This document shows, in pieces, positions 19,005-27,548 of a DNA stretch of 64,000 nucleotides. Both the position numbers and the translations under genes were made by a program. The stretch is taken from NCBI GenBank assembly GCA_963753135.1, contig CAVWBA010000001.1:806001-870000 (forward strand), read 5' to 3'. This DNA comes from Roseiarcus sp963753135. Lineage in GTDB: Bacteria; Pseudomonadota; Alphaproteobacteria; Rhizobiales; Beijerinckiaceae. The notes under the pieces were generated by a model that worked only from the letters and a program-made list of their open reading frames with translations, searched no databases and was not told the DNA's origin. Every line of letters starts with the position of its first letter. Position 1 is the stretch's first letter.

Positions 19005-19805
19005 CTAGAATATGCGCTCGCTCACAATGATCGTATCGCCTGCTTCCACTTGATCGTCAAGTGAAGCTGGGACCTCGTAGGTTTGCCCGTTGCCGGACAT
19101 GCGCTTGATCCGGATCCGCCATTCCGACCCGAGGAGCGCCAGTCCGCCGCCAATCGAGATGGCTTGCTCGACCGTGAGGGGCCGGAGCAGCGGATATTCC
19201 CCGGTTTTGTTCACATAACCGTAAAGGTAGTAGAACGGCGCCAGGTCGACAAAAACCTCATCATTATTGGCGATCCGGAAATCCGCGCCAGGGCCGCGCC
19301 CAGCCTGGACGTCTTTGGACTCGAACTTTCTGATTGTTGCGCCGCGCCGCAAAGTGATCGTTCCGCCCAGAGCGGCGTCCCGCAGTCCGCCTGCCCGGGA
19401 CAAGAGCTGGGTGAGATTTGTCGGCCGATCGAGCGTGTAGACCCCTGGCACGCCGACCTGCCCTTGGACGCTGGCCTGCGTGCCGAAGGTGGTGATTTCG
19501 ACCAGCACATGGGGGTCGGTGACGATCTGACGCGACGCCAACTGTCTTTCGATTGTGCGCGCCAGCTGGTCTTCGCTCAGCCCTGCCGCCCTGATCCGGC
19601 CAACATAGGGAAAGCTGATCGTTCCATCCGTCTCGACGCGGGTCGTGGTGTCCATGTCAGGTTGGTTGACGACCTTGATCGAAATCGAGTCTTGCGGCGT
19701 GAGAACCCGGCCGGCGGCGAGCGCCCAGCCCGGAACGACAGCGCCCATAGCCAGGACCGCCAACCACAGCATCCACCGCCGGGCTATTCGCATCGTTGTC
19801 AGCAT
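19005..19805 (-). CDS. polysaccharide export protein, Wza/EpsE-like
   Basis: ATG 19805 has GGAG upstream. A signal peptide (RRWMLWLAVLAMGAVVPGWALA) is followed by the Poly_export domain (LTPQDSISIKVVNQPDMDTTTRVETDGTISFPYVGRIRAAG) and two SLBB-like domains (ASVQGQVGVPGVYTL, and the last third ending TIIVSERIF). No lipobox Cys is visible, unlike classical Wza. It forms or gates the outer-membrane export channel. It lies 56 bases upstream of epsF on the same strand, in an apparent operon with it. Confidence 0.9.
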   Translation of the reverse strand: MLTTMRIARRWMLWLAVLAMGAVVPGWALAAGRVLTPQDSISIKVVNQPDMDTTTRVETDGTISFPYVGRIRAAGLSEDQLARTIERQLASRQIVTDPHVLVEITTFGTQASVQGQVGVPGVYTLDRPTNLTQLLSRAGGLRDAALGGTITLRRGATIRKFESKDVQAGRGPGADFRIANNDEVFVDLAPFYYLYGYVNKTGEYPLLRPLTVEQAISIGGGLALLGSEWRIRIKRMSGNGQTYEVPASLDDQVEAGDTIIVSERIF

Positions 19806-19829
19806 TGCTTCCGCTCCCACTTCGGACTG

Positions 19830-21107
19830 CTAGTACGGTCTATAGTTCAGGCTTACTGTCAGGATATCTTGCGGGGTTATGGTATGGTCCGAGACCCGCT
19901 CGGAATATGAGGCGTTCAGCGCGGCTGATAGAAAAGGCGTCATGGAGTACAACAAACCGGTGCTCAGGCTGTAAGTATCCTGCGCGCCAGCAAACAAAGG
20001 TGAAATACCCGGCGTCGCCGCGGTGAATGTTCCGGTTGTATAGTCGATCGATCCCCCCGCGGTGAGGCTGATCTTGGGCGTCATCTGATAGACCAAATTC
20101 GCCCCGACGGTATAGCTTTCCTGAGCGTTGGCGATGACCGTCGTCGGAGGTGTGATTGATCGCGCCGCGCTGACGTTCAACGTCAACTTGGGCGTGAGCG
20201 TCCACCTCGCGCCCAGCGTATAGATTGGCAGGAGCGTCTTAGGCAGACCTAGAGTGAATCCGCTCGTGACCCCGACCAACCCAATGCTGCCATTCACTGA
20301 GAGATTAGGATCGATGTCTCGCGTATATCCGAGAGTGAAGCTATGAAAGTCCGTCTCAGTGGCTAAGCCGAAGGCATTCAGCCCGTTTCTGCCTGTGAAG
20401 TTCTGATCGGAAATGCTGGCGAGCGCGGTGACCGTACTTGCGCCTTTTGCATATTCGATGCCGGCGGCGATCAGCGAGGTTCGAGAATCATTCAGCGCGT
20501 TTTGAACAGTCGAGTTCGTCAGGGTGGTTATACCCGTATTGAAGAGCACTGAATATCCGTTGGAGACGGCGCATTTTCCGGTTTCATTGAACGCGTTTGT
20601 CGTCGTGTAGTTGATGCCGGTCCCCACCTGCTCCGTAAGCGCCGCTGGCGACTTGGAGAGGCTCGCGGCAAGAGCTCCTGAGCATCGCGACGTAACAGTC
20701 CAGTCAACGCCAGTGTTAACTGAGTATATGGTTGAATCAAATTGGGTGTTGTGAAGATAGCGTATGAAGCCGAGGTTCAGGTCGAAAAATACTTGTTGGT
20801 TGTATAGGTTCCCCTTGGTTTGGAAGCCAAAATTGGATGACGACGTGAAATCGCCTTGTGGCCCGCCACGTAGGTTGGGGAAGCCAATCGGAAGAGAATC
20901 TATGTTCGAGTTATAGGACACGTCTTGGGAAGCGGTCAGCTTGAACGGCAGATCAGCCCAGTTCTGCGGGACCGAGGGCAGAGGAAACTCATTGAATAGA
21001 GCCCCGTTCGCCGGGGTCACAGAGCCCGATAGCTCCTGCCCCCGGCCGCCGGTTACCGCGCCAAGCGTCAGGACCAATGCGAGCGTCAAGGCCCCGCTCC
21101 GCCTCAT
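19830..21107 (-). CDS. outer-membrane beta-barrel protein of the EPS locus (EpsL-like)
   Basis: ATG 21107 follows AAGGGG and gives 425 residues beginning MRRSGALTLALVLTLGAVTGGRGQ, a signal peptide. The mature region repeats alternating polar/hydrophobic strands with N/T/S turns (SVNTGVDWTVTSR, TLGYTRDIDPNLSVNGSIG, LTAGGSIDYTTGTF) and ends in LTVSLNYRPY, with the C-terminal aromatic typical of BAM substrates. Its position directly before the Wza-like gene on the same strand suggests an exopolysaccharide secretion role, as for EpsL-type barrels. Confidence 0.8.
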   Translation of the reverse strand: MRRSGALTLALVLTLGAVTGGRGQELSGSVTPANGALFNEFPLPSVPQNWADLPFKLTASQDVSYNSNIDSLPIGFPNLRGGPQGDFTSSSNFGFQTKGNLYNQQVFFDLNLGFIRYLHNTQFDSTIYSVNTGVDWTVTSRCSGALAASLSKSPAALTEQVGTGINYTTTNAFNETGKCAVSNGYSVLFNTGITTLTNSTVQNALNDSRTSLIAAGIEYAKGASTVTALASISDQNFTGRNGLNAFGLATETDFHSFTLGYTRDIDPNLSVNGSIGLVGVTSGFTLGLPKTLLPIYTLGARWTLTPKLTLNVSAARSITPPTTVIANAQESYTVGANLVYQMTPKISLTAGGSIDYTTGTFTAATPGISPLFAGAQDTYSLSTGLLYSMTPFLSAALNASYSERVSDHTITPQDILTVSLNYRPY

Positions 21108-21518
21108 ACCACCCCTTTGCCTCAAAACGCATGCGCGCGCACGAACAACGCCTAGTCCCCGCCAAAATCGTCCGTCACGCTCGCTAACTCTCTGTAAGTC
21201 TCGACCGCGCGGGCAATTCCTTCGCCCTCGGCCTCAGACTGGCGACGTTGCCAGCGCCTCCCTGAAATAACAGGGTTGAACCCAAGCCATGACATCCTGG
21301 TTAACCCGCGAAGGCGACGGCCCTCAGGTGGCGCAAAGCCACCTGTTGCGACCGACGCAAACAGTCATGCATACGCATATTCGGCCTCCCCGGACAAGGC
21401 GACAAAAGCCACACTTGCGGACAAAATAAGCCGCGCCGCCGCCATCTGGACAGTGGTGTCTGGGCCAGCCAAACCGTTCCACGGCGGGAATGACAGCGCA
21501 TATGGCAAGGACCCGCAA
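21108..21518. promoter_or_regulatory. divergent intergenic region with a strong hairpin
   Basis: This 411-base region separates the minus-strand EPS operon from the plus-strand dehydrogenase. A perfect hairpin CAGGTGGC (21325-21332) / GCCACCTG (21338-21345), loop GCAAA, is the clearest element. The RBS AAGGA (21507-21511) belongs to the downstream ATG. No glycine riboswitch motif could be recognised. Confidence 0.45.
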
Positions 21519-23933
21519 ATGAATGCGCATTACCGCGTCGTCGTGATCGGCGGGGGGGTCGTCGGGGCTTCCGTTCTTTACCATTTGACGAAATTTGGGT
21601 GGACCGACGTCGCGCTGGTGGAGCGCTCCGTCCTGACCGCTGGCTCCTCCTGGCACGCGGCCGGCGGCTTTCATGCGCTCAACGCCAACCCGAATATGGC
21701 GCTCCTCCAGGCCTACACGATCGACCTCCTGAAGGAGGTCGAAGCCGAGTCCGGCCAGCCGGTCGGCATGCATATGACCGGCGGCATTCATGTCGCCTCG
21801 GCGCCGGAGCGTTGGGAGTGGCTGCAGTCGTCCTACCGCCGCTTCCAGGCCATCGGCATCGATGACGTTCGTCTGGTGACGCCGGAGGAGATCAAGGCCC
21901 GCTGCCCCATCATCAATGTGGAGGGGGTGCTCGGGGGCATGTGGGCCGACCGCGAAGGCTATGTCGACACCACAGGCGCCGTATGGGCTTACGCCGGCGC
22001 GGCCAAGAAACGGGGCGCGACTGTGATCGAGCACAATCGGGTGCTGGAATTAAAGCAGCGCCCGGACTCCTCGTGGGACCTTATCACCGAGACGGGCGTG
22101 ATCAACGCGGAGCATGTGGTGAACGCCGCGGGTCTATGGGCGAAGCAGGTCGGGCGGATGGTCGGCCTCGATCTCCCGCTCTCGCCGTTGGAGCACCATT
22201 ACCTCCTGACCGAGACCATTCCCGAAATCGCCGGGTCTGAGGCTGAACTGCCGATGGTCGTGGACCTCGAGGGATTCACCTACATGCGCCAGGATCAGAA
22301 GGGGATGCTGGTCGGCATCTACGAGACCAATCCCCAGCACTGGTCGATGGACGGCGCGCCATGGGATTACGGCATTGAACTCCTGCAGGAGAATATCGAC
22401 CGCATCGCTGCCGAGCTCGAGCTCGTTCACCGCCGCTATCCGGTTTTGCAGACGGCGGGGATACGCAAATGGGTCAACGGCGCGTTCACCTTCTCGCCTG
22501 ACGGCAACCCGCTCGTCGGCCCGGTCGCGGGCAAGCCGGGCTATTGGCTCGCCTGCGGCGTGATGGCCGGATTTCTGCAAGGCGGCGGCGTCGGCAAGTC
22601 GCTGGCGGAATTGATGATCCATGGCGAGGCGGAGGCGGACGTCTACGGCCTCGACATCGCGCGTTACGGGCCCTTCGCCTCCAATCGCGAGTACATCAAG
22701 CAGACGACCGGCGAGTTCTACGCCCGCCGCTTCGTCATGACCTATCCCAACGAGCAATTGCCGGCCGGGCGGCCGCTCAAGATGACGCCGGCCTACGATG
22801 CGATGACGGCCGCCGGCTGTCGCTGGGGCAATTCCTGGGGGCTTGAAGTCCCGCTCTATTTCGCGCCGGCAGAATTCGAAGAAAAGCCGACGCTCAAGCG
22901 CTCGAACGCCTTCGATATCGTCAGCGCCGAATGCCGCATGGTGCGGGAAGGCGTCGGCCTTCTCGATATCGCCTCGTTCTCACGCTACGAAGTGACCGGC
23001 CCGGAGGCCGAAAGCTGGCTCGACTGGATGACGGTCTCCCAGCTGCCCAAGCCGGGCCGCGCGCGCTTGGCCCCGATGCTGTCCGAGACGGGCAAGCTCA
23101 AGGGCGACCTCACCATCATCAACTGGGGCGACGGGACATTCTGGATCGAGGGCTCCTACTATCTTCGTCAATGGCACATGCGCTGGTTCGCCGCCCATGC
23201 GCGCGAAGGGGTGAGCGTGCGCGATATCTCCGACGATATGATCGGCTTCTCGCTGTCTGGCCCGAAATCGCGCGACCTGCTCGCGCGCGTCACGCATCAG
23301 GACGTGTCCAACGCGGCCCTCCCCTTCATGGGCGCGGCGAGGCTCGATGTCGGCCTTGTGCGGGCGAAGGTCGCGCGACTCTCCGTGACCGGCGAGCTCG
23401 GCTACGAGATCAATTGCCGCGCGCTCGAGCACGCCGGCCTGCGCCGGACCCTGCTCGAAGCGGGACGCGACCTCGGCATCAAGGAGTACGGCTACAACGC
23501 GCTTCTGTCGCTGAGACTCGAGAAGAGCTTCGGCGTCTGGTCGGCGGAATTCACGCAGGATCGTACGCCGCGCATGACCGGCATGGATCGCTGGATCGCC
23601 TGGGACAAGGGCGACTTCCTCGGCCGCAAGGCGGCGCTCATCGAGAGCAAGGGACCACCGCCCGAACGCCAACTTGTAACGCTCGAGGTCGACGCGGCAG
23701 ACGCGGACGCGACGGGCTACGAGCCGGTCTGGCGATCGGGCGCCATGGTCGGCTTCGTGACCTCGGGCGGCTATGGCCATACGATACACAAGAGCCTCGC
23801 GATGGCTTTGGTCGCGCCGGAAGCCGCCGAGATCGGCTCCGAGCTCAGCGTGCATATCGTCGGCGCCGAGCGCAAAGCGCGCGTCATCGCGCCCTCGCCA
23901 TACGATCCTCTCGGTAAGGCGATGCGCGCGTGA
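21519..23933 (+). CDS. dimethylglycine/sarcosine dehydrogenase-like FAD oxidoreductase with GcvT domains
   Basis: ATG 21519 with AAGGA upstream is preferred over the open extension before it; it gives 804 residues. Residues 1-380 are a DAO fold (VVVIGGGVVGASVLYHLTKFGW, then HYLLTETIPEI), followed by an FAO-type middle domain. Residues 430-800 are the folate-binding GcvT N and C domains (RLAPMLSETGKLKGDLTII, LSGPKSRDLLARVTHQD, ELGYEINC, SGGYGHTIHKSLAMALV). The family oxidatively demethylates dimethylglycine or sarcosine, passing formaldehyde to THF. It suggests use of glycine betaine derivatives. Confidence 0.9.
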   Translation: MNAHYRVVVIGGGVVGASVLYHLTKFGWTDVALVERSVLTAGSSWHAAGGFHALNANPNMALLQAYTIDLLKEVEAESGQPVGMHMTGGIHVASAPERWEWLQSSYRRFQAIGIDDVRLVTPEEIKARCPIINVEGVLGGMWADREGYVDTTGAVWAYAGAAKKRGATVIEHNRVLELKQRPDSSWDLITETGVINAEHVVNAAGLWAKQVGRMVGLDLPLSPLEHHYLLTETIPEIAGSEAELPMVVDLEGFTYMRQDQKGMLVGIYETNPQHWSMDGAPWDYGIELLQENIDRIAAELELVHRRYPVLQTAGIRKWVNGAFTFSPDGNPLVGPVAGKPGYWLACGVMAGFLQGGGVGKSLAELMIHGEAEADVYGLDIARYGPFASNREYIKQTTGEFYARRFVMTYPNEQLPAGRPLKMTPAYDAMTAAGCRWGNSWGLEVPLYFAPAEFEEKPTLKRSNAFDIVSAECRMVREGVGLLDIASFSRYEVTGPEAESWLDWMTVSQLPKPGRARLAPMLSETGKLKGDLTIINWGDGTFWIEGSYYLRQWHMRWFAAHAREGVSVRDISDDMIGFSLSGPKSRDLLARVTHQDVSNAALPFMGAARLDVGLVRAKVARLSVTGELGYEINCRALEHAGLRRTLLEAGRDLGIKEYGYNALLSLRLEKSFGVWSAEFTQDRTPRMTGMDRWIAWDKGDFLGRKAALIESKGPPPERQLVTLEVDAADADATGYEPVWRSGAMVGFVTSGGYGHTIHKSLAMALVAPEAAEIGSELSVHIVGAERKARVIAPSPYDPLGKAMRA

Positions 23934-23948
23934 CCAATCAAGCGCGGG

Positions 23949-24128
23949 CTCAATTTGGACCTGATGCTGAGCCAGCGCGGGATCCACACGCCAGCTCAGC
24001 TCGAGATGGCCGCGCGGCTTACCAACGCCGTGCAGCTCAACGGCGTCGACGCCGAGCTTTGGGGGCCGAACGAGATCCGCGAACGGCGGCTTATCGACGA
24101 GGCCGCCGGCTCCGGCATCGCTCATTAA
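23949..24128 (+). pseudogene. remnant of sarcosine oxidase beta subunit (SoxB-like)
   Basis: Directly after the dehydrogenase stop, and in the same frame, lie about 59 codons reading LNLDLMLSQRGIHTPAQLEM, then RLTNAVQLNGVDAELWGPNE and a TAA at 24126-24128. The segment matches the internal part of heterotetrameric sarcosine oxidase beta (NVMFSQRGV..NANRLNGVDAEFLTPAEI type). Both ends and the FAD fold are missing and there is no start codon or RBS of its own. It is probably a leftover of a deleted soxB. Confidence 0.6.
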
Positions 24129-24142
24129 GAAGGAGAAAGCCC

Positions 24143-24475
24143 ATGTATATCGCCATGAATCGCTTCAAGGTCATGAAAGGCGCCGAGGGCGCGTTCGAAA
24201 ACGTGTGGCTCTCGCGCGACACCCATCTCGACCGCGTGCCCGGGTTCATCGAGTTCCACCTCCTGCGCGGGCCCGAACGCGACGACCATGTGCTCTATTC
24301 ATCGCACACGGTCTGGGCGAGCAAAGACGCCTTCACCGCCTGGACGCAATCCGAACATTTTCGCGCCGCCCACCGTGACGCCGGCGCCAACAAGCCGCTT
24401 TATCTCGGCCATCCCGAGTTTGAGGGCTTCGAGGTCCTTCAGACGATCAAGAACGCGCGCGATGAGGCCGCCTGA
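24143..24475 (+). CDS. ABM-family monooxygenase (antibiotic biosynthesis monooxygenase/heme-degrading-like)
   Basis: ATG 24143 follows a strong AAGGAG (24130-24136). The 110-residue protein has the dimeric ferredoxin-like ABM fold: MYIAMNRFKVMKGAEGAFENVW, VPGFIEFHLLRGP, the HTVWASKDAFTAWTQSEHF core and the LGHPEFEGFEVLQTI tail. Members are small cofactor-free or heme-degrading monooxygenases such as HmoA-type proteins; the substrate here cannot be read. An upstream frame could extend it by 71 residues but lacks a family match and overlaps the SoxB remnant. Confidence 0.8.
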   Translation: MYIAMNRFKVMKGAEGAFENVWLSRDTHLDRVPGFIEFHLLRGPERDDHVLYSSHTVWASKDAFTAWTQSEHFRAAHRDAGANKPLYLGHPEFEGFEVLQTIKNARDEAA

Positions 24476-24611
24476 AGGCGGCGCCTGCAAATCTTTCGCC
24501 GCCCCTTCTGCGGTCCGCGCGACGAGAGCGAATTCCACTTGTGCCGGCGAACCGAAGGCGCTGCCCGAGCCGGCAGGCTCGGTCGGCGAGGTGCAGGCGG
24601 AGAAGGCTGGA

Positions 24612-24630
24612 TCCCCGCGTTTCGCGGGGA
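24612..24630. repeat. small palindromic intergenic repeat (REP-like)
   Basis: TCCCCGCG-TTT-CGCGGGGA is a perfect 8-bp hairpin in the convergent gap between the ABM gene and the minus-strand DUF899 operon. The phrase ATCCCCGCG-TTCGCGGGGA is common as a dispersed element in alphaproteobacteria. It may also work as a bidirectional terminator. Confidence 0.5.
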
Positions 24631-24641
24631 GGACACGTCCG

Positions 24642-24894
24642 TCAGGCTCTCCGGCCTGCGATCAACCGCAGCCACGGGCCCGCATGAAAGGCGCTCATCA
24701 TGAGATACATCGGCGCCATTCCGCTCATGAGCGAGGCATGCGCCGAGCAGAGTGGCTCGGCGCCGCCGCCAAGGCAGGCGGTCATGAGCGCCATCGTGGC
24801 GAAGGTCGGCGCGGCGGCGAGGCCGAGCCACTCGGCCGCGACGCGGGCGGTCGCCAGCGCCGTGGCGCCTGCCGCCGATCGAGATCGCGCTCAT
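24642..24894 (-). pseudogene. small membrane protein of the DUF899 operon, one frameshift
   Basis: The ATG at 24894 overlaps the stop of the upstream DUF899 gene as ATGA, a classic coupled start. The first eight codons (MSAISIGG) are followed by a frame that becomes Arg-rich nonsense. A one-base correction near 24862-24872 gives ATALATARVAAEWLGLAAAP, then TMALMTACLGGGAEPLCSAH and MSGMAPMYLMMSAFHAGPWL to the TGA at 24644-24642, a plausible two-span membrane protein of about 84 residues. Proteins of this pattern are known to me only as hypothetical neighbours of DUF899 genes in related bacteria. The length of 253 bases is one more than a multiple of three. Confidence 0.6.
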
Positions 24895-25640
24895 GGGCTT
24901 CCGCCCGCCTCATTGTTTCGGAACGCCGCCTCGCCCGCGTCCGACACCTTGGCCCATTGCGGATCGACCGACTTTTCCGCTTCGTAATTGTCGTGCCAGT
25001 TCCACCATTTATAAGGAGGCGTCTGGGGATAGCCGTCCGGCGAATCCTCCCATAATTCCTGGCGCCCGAGCGGCGTCGCGTCGAGATAGTTCCACACCGT
25101 GCCCATCGCCTCGTCGCCGCGGCTGTTGATGAAATAGGTGCGGTAGATCCTGTCGCCGTCGCGGAAGAAGACGTTGTGGCCGTGCCATTCGTCGACGCCG
25201 AAGTCTGCGTCGAAACTGTCGGTGATCGTGTACCACGGCATTTTCCAGCCCATCCGCGCCTTGAGCCGCGCGATGTCGGCCTGCGGCGCGCGGGAGGCGT
25301 AGGCCAGCGTCGTGTCGCGGGCGTTCAGATGCGCGAGATTCGACACTTGATCGGCGCCCATCGAGCAGCCGCGGCAGGCATGGTCGGGCCAGCCGAACAC
25401 GCCCGGCTCGAAGAAGGCGCGGTAGACGATCAGCTGACGGCGGCCTTCGAACAGGTCGAAGAGGCTCGCCTTGCCTTTCGGCCCGATGAACGCATAGGCC
25501 TTGTCGACGGCCATCCACGGCATGCGCCGACGTTCGGCGGCGAGCGCGTCATGGGCGCGCATCACGGCCTTCTCCTTTAAGAGCAATTGCTCACGGGAAG
25601 CGTCCCAGTCCTGTCGCGAAACGATCGAGGGAGTGTGCAT
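24891..25640 (-). CDS. DUF899 family thioredoxin-like protein (copy A)
   Basis: The protein has 249 residues. The DUF899 signature reads MPWMAVDKAYAFIGPKGKASLFDLFEGRRQLIVYRAFF, then GCSMGADQVSNLAHLNARDTTLAYASRAP, RLKARMGWKMPWYT and FFRDGDRIYRTYFIN. The fold is a thioredoxin-like domain and the function is unknown, although the lone Cys pair around CRGCSMGAD is a candidate redox site. It starts at ATG 25640, 3 bases after the stop of the second DUF899 copy, and its own stop overlaps the next gene, so the operon is tightly packed. Confidence 0.88.
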   Translation of the reverse strand: MHTPSIVSRQDWDASREQLLLKEKAVMRAHDALAAERRRMPWMAVDKAYAFIGPKGKASLFDLFEGRRQLIVYRAFFEPGVFGWPDHACRGCSMGADQVSNLAHLNARDTTLAYASRAPQADIARLKARMGWKMPWYTITDSFDADFGVDEWHGHNVFFRDGDRIYRTYFINSRGDEAMGTVWNYLDATPLGRQELWEDSPDGYPQTPPYKWWNWHDNYEAEKSVDPQWAKVSDAGEAAFRNNEAGGSP

Positions 25641-25643
25641 TTG

Positions 25644-26435
25644 CTAACCTCCTGCCTGCCGAATGGATGAATGGAGCGGGGCGCCATATTCATCGTGCCG
25701 GCGCCACCAGATTCCGTTCTCGTTGCGACCCTTGGGCGCGCGATCGAGCCACTGATAAGCGCCCCAGAGTCCGTCGAGTCCGCGAGCGTAAGTGGAATAG
25801 GTGTGGAAGACGGCGCCGTCTTCCATAGCGAAGGCGCTCATGCCCGGCCGATCGCGCATGTATGTGCGCCCGTCAGTTCCGCATGTCGCCGCAAACCGGG
25901 CCACACCCTCCGGAACCTGCGCCGCCGTCAGCGGATGATCGCTTCGCCGATAATTGTACTCAACGCCACCGGCGCGCTGCTCTTCTTCGGTGATGGAGAC
26001 GTTGAAATCGAAGTTGAAGTCGTCGCCGAACGAGGAGGCCCAGGGGAACGTCCACCCCATCCGCCGCTTGTACTCTTGCAGCTTCGCGAGCGGCCCGCGC
26101 GACACAGCCCAGAGCGCGACATCGTGGTTCATGAGATGCACGGCGAAGCCATTGAACCCGTCAGCGATCATCGAGCAGGACGGACAGCCCGCCTTGTAAT
26201 CGGGCCCGAACATGAAATGGTAGACGAGGAGCTGCGAGCGGCCGCCGAAAAGGTCCTTGAGCGAACCTGTCCCCTCGTCGGTGTCGAACCGATAAGTCTT
26301 GTCGACGCGGACCCACGGGAGCTCCTGACGGCGCTCAGCCACTTGGTCGCTGAGCCGGGTCAGTTCCTTCTCCTGTTTGAGCAGCGCAAGGCGGGCGTTC
26401 AGCCATTCATCGCGCGAGACGACTGGATTGTGCAT
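25644..26435 (-). CDS. DUF899 family thioredoxin-like protein (copy B)
   Basis: This is a paralogue of the downstream DUF899 protein, 263 residues, with the same layout: LPWVRVDKTYRFDTDEGTGSLKDLFGGRSQLLVYHFMF, GCPSCSMIADGFNGFAVHLMNHDVALWAVSRGP, KRRMGWTFPWASSFGDDFNFDF and EDGAVFHTYSTYARG. The CPSC pair at the mapped redox position is a true CxxC, which copy A lacks. It begins at ATG 26435, downstream of the regulator fusion and the intergenic repeat. Confidence 0.88.
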   Translation of the reverse strand: MHNPVVSRDEWLNARLALLKQEKELTRLSDQVAERRQELPWVRVDKTYRFDTDEGTGSLKDLFGGRSQLLVYHFMFGPDYKAGCPSCSMIADGFNGFAVHLMNHDVALWAVSRGPLAKLQEYKRRMGWTFPWASSFGDDFNFDFNVSITEEEQRAGGVEYNYRRSDHPLTAAQVPEGVARFAATCGTDGRTYMRDRPGMSAFAMEDGAVFHTYSTYARGLDGLWGAYQWLDRAPKGRNENGIWWRRHDEYGAPLHSSIRQAGG

Positions 26436-26510
26436 GGGTCAGTCTCCTGTTCGTTGAGCCTTTTTGCCAACGAAGACCAAGCCGGCTTCGAGTGGCTGCC
26501 GCCTCAGTGG

Positions 26511-26622
26511 CCTCATGACGAGGAGCGCCGAAGGCGCGTCTCGAACCATGCTCCAGCTCTCGGCGCCGTCTCATGGCCCGCGAAACGCGACGCCTGCGGC
26601 GTGCTCCTCGAAGGACGAGGCG
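26511..26622. repeat. dispersed palindromic intergenic repeat, copy 1
   Basis: The arms begin with CCTCATGACGAGGAGCGCCG (26511-26530), continue GCGTCTCGAACCATGCTCC, and end with GTGCTCCTCGAAGGACGAGG (26601-26620). The same phrases occur at 38713-38833, so this is a divergent copy of one repeat family. It sits between the SRPBCC gene and DUF899 copy B and could form a hairpin in the operon mRNA. Confidence 0.55.
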
Positions 26623-26645
26623 CGGAGTCATCCGTTTCGCTTTGC

Positions 26646-27548
26646 TCAGCGCGGGATGCGCCGGTCGTATTCGGCTCTCAGGCGACTGAACCGGTCCCAG
26701 AAGGGCTCGGTTTCCTCGCCATTGAGGCGCGCGACCAGCATGTCGAGATGCGCGTGCCAGCCGGTGCTGACGCCGACCATCATGCCGCGGGTGGGCAGGC
26801 GGCGGTGGGTGACGGTGAGCAGCACCCGCTCGCCTCTTGGCTCGAGCTCGAACGAAACGTCGCTGTCCTCCTTTCCCCAGGTGAAGACGAGTTTGCGCGG
26901 CGGATCGAGCTCGATGATCCGGCTTTCCATCCGGTGCTCCTCGCCGAAGCCTTCCGGGCGCTTGCCCGGCGGATTGGTGAGCTCGCTGTTGCGCCAGACG
27001 AACTCGAACGGCGCGCCGACCTTCATCTCCATATGCCCGGCCGCGAGCCACTTGCGCCGCAGGTCGCTGTCGGTGAGATAGGCCCAGACCCGCTCGATCG
27101 GGCCCGGCAACATGCGCTGGATGGTCAGCGTGGACGGCTCGCTCAGCGCGCCATAGGCGTCGACTTTCGCGCGGTCGTTCATTTTTCGTCTCCTTGTTTG
27201 CGGGATCGCGGATTTTTGTTCGTCCTCCTCGCGGAGGAGCCGATCGAGGATATCGAGGCGCGCCGTCCAGAAGCGCTCGTAGAAGCTCAGCCACTCGTGC
27301 GCGCTCTCGAGCGGTCCCGGATCGAGACGACACATGTGGGCGCGTCCGCGCACCTCGCGCCGGATCAATCCTGCGCCTTCCAAAACCTTGATGTGCTTCG
27401 AAGCCGCCGCGAGCGAGATGGCGAAGGGCTGAGCGAGCTGGCCGACAGTCCGCTCTCCGGAGGCAAGTTCGAGAAGCATCCGCCGGCGCGTGGAATCGCT
27501 CAGCGCATGAAAGACGGGACCGAGCTGGGGCGTCTCAAATTCAACCAT
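26646..27548 (-). CDS. fusion of ArsR-family repressor and SRPBCC/AHSA1 domain protein
   Basis: From ATG 27548 the frame is open for 300 residues. Residues 1-110 are an ArsR winged helix (VFHALSDSTRRRMLLELASGERTVGQLAQPF, then AASKHIKVLEGAGLIRREV). Residues 123-300 are an SRPBCC/START-like domain (LTIQRMLPGPIERVWAYLTDSDLRRKWLAAGHMEMKVGAPFEFVW, ...TGWHAHLDMLVARLNG). A strong internal AAGGAG lies just before ATG 27182 (MNDRAKVDAYG), so the second domain is probably also made alone. In many bacteria these are two genes; here the stop between them is lost. It heads the operon with the DUF899 pair. Confidence 0.85.
   Translation of the reverse strand: MVEFETPQLGPVFHALSDSTRRRMLLELASGERTVGQLAQPFAISLAAASKHIKVLEGAGLIRREVRGRAHMCRLDPGPLESAHEWLSFYERFWTARLDILDRLLREEDEQKSAIPQTRRRKMNDRAKVDAYGALSEPSTLTIQRMLPGPIERVWAYLTDSDLRRKWLAAGHMEMKVGAPFEFVWRNSELTNPPGKRPEGFGEEHRMESRIIELDPPRKLVFTWGKEDSDVSFELEPRGERVLLTVTHRRLPTRGMMVGVSTGWHAHLDMLVARLNGEETEPFWDRFSRLRAEYDRRIPR

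Noticed and set aside
24439..24894. 151-codon Arg-rich frame from the coupled ATG 24894
   Set aside because: After eight codons its composition is a shadow; the alternative frame gives a convincing membrane protein, so a frameshift is the better explanation.
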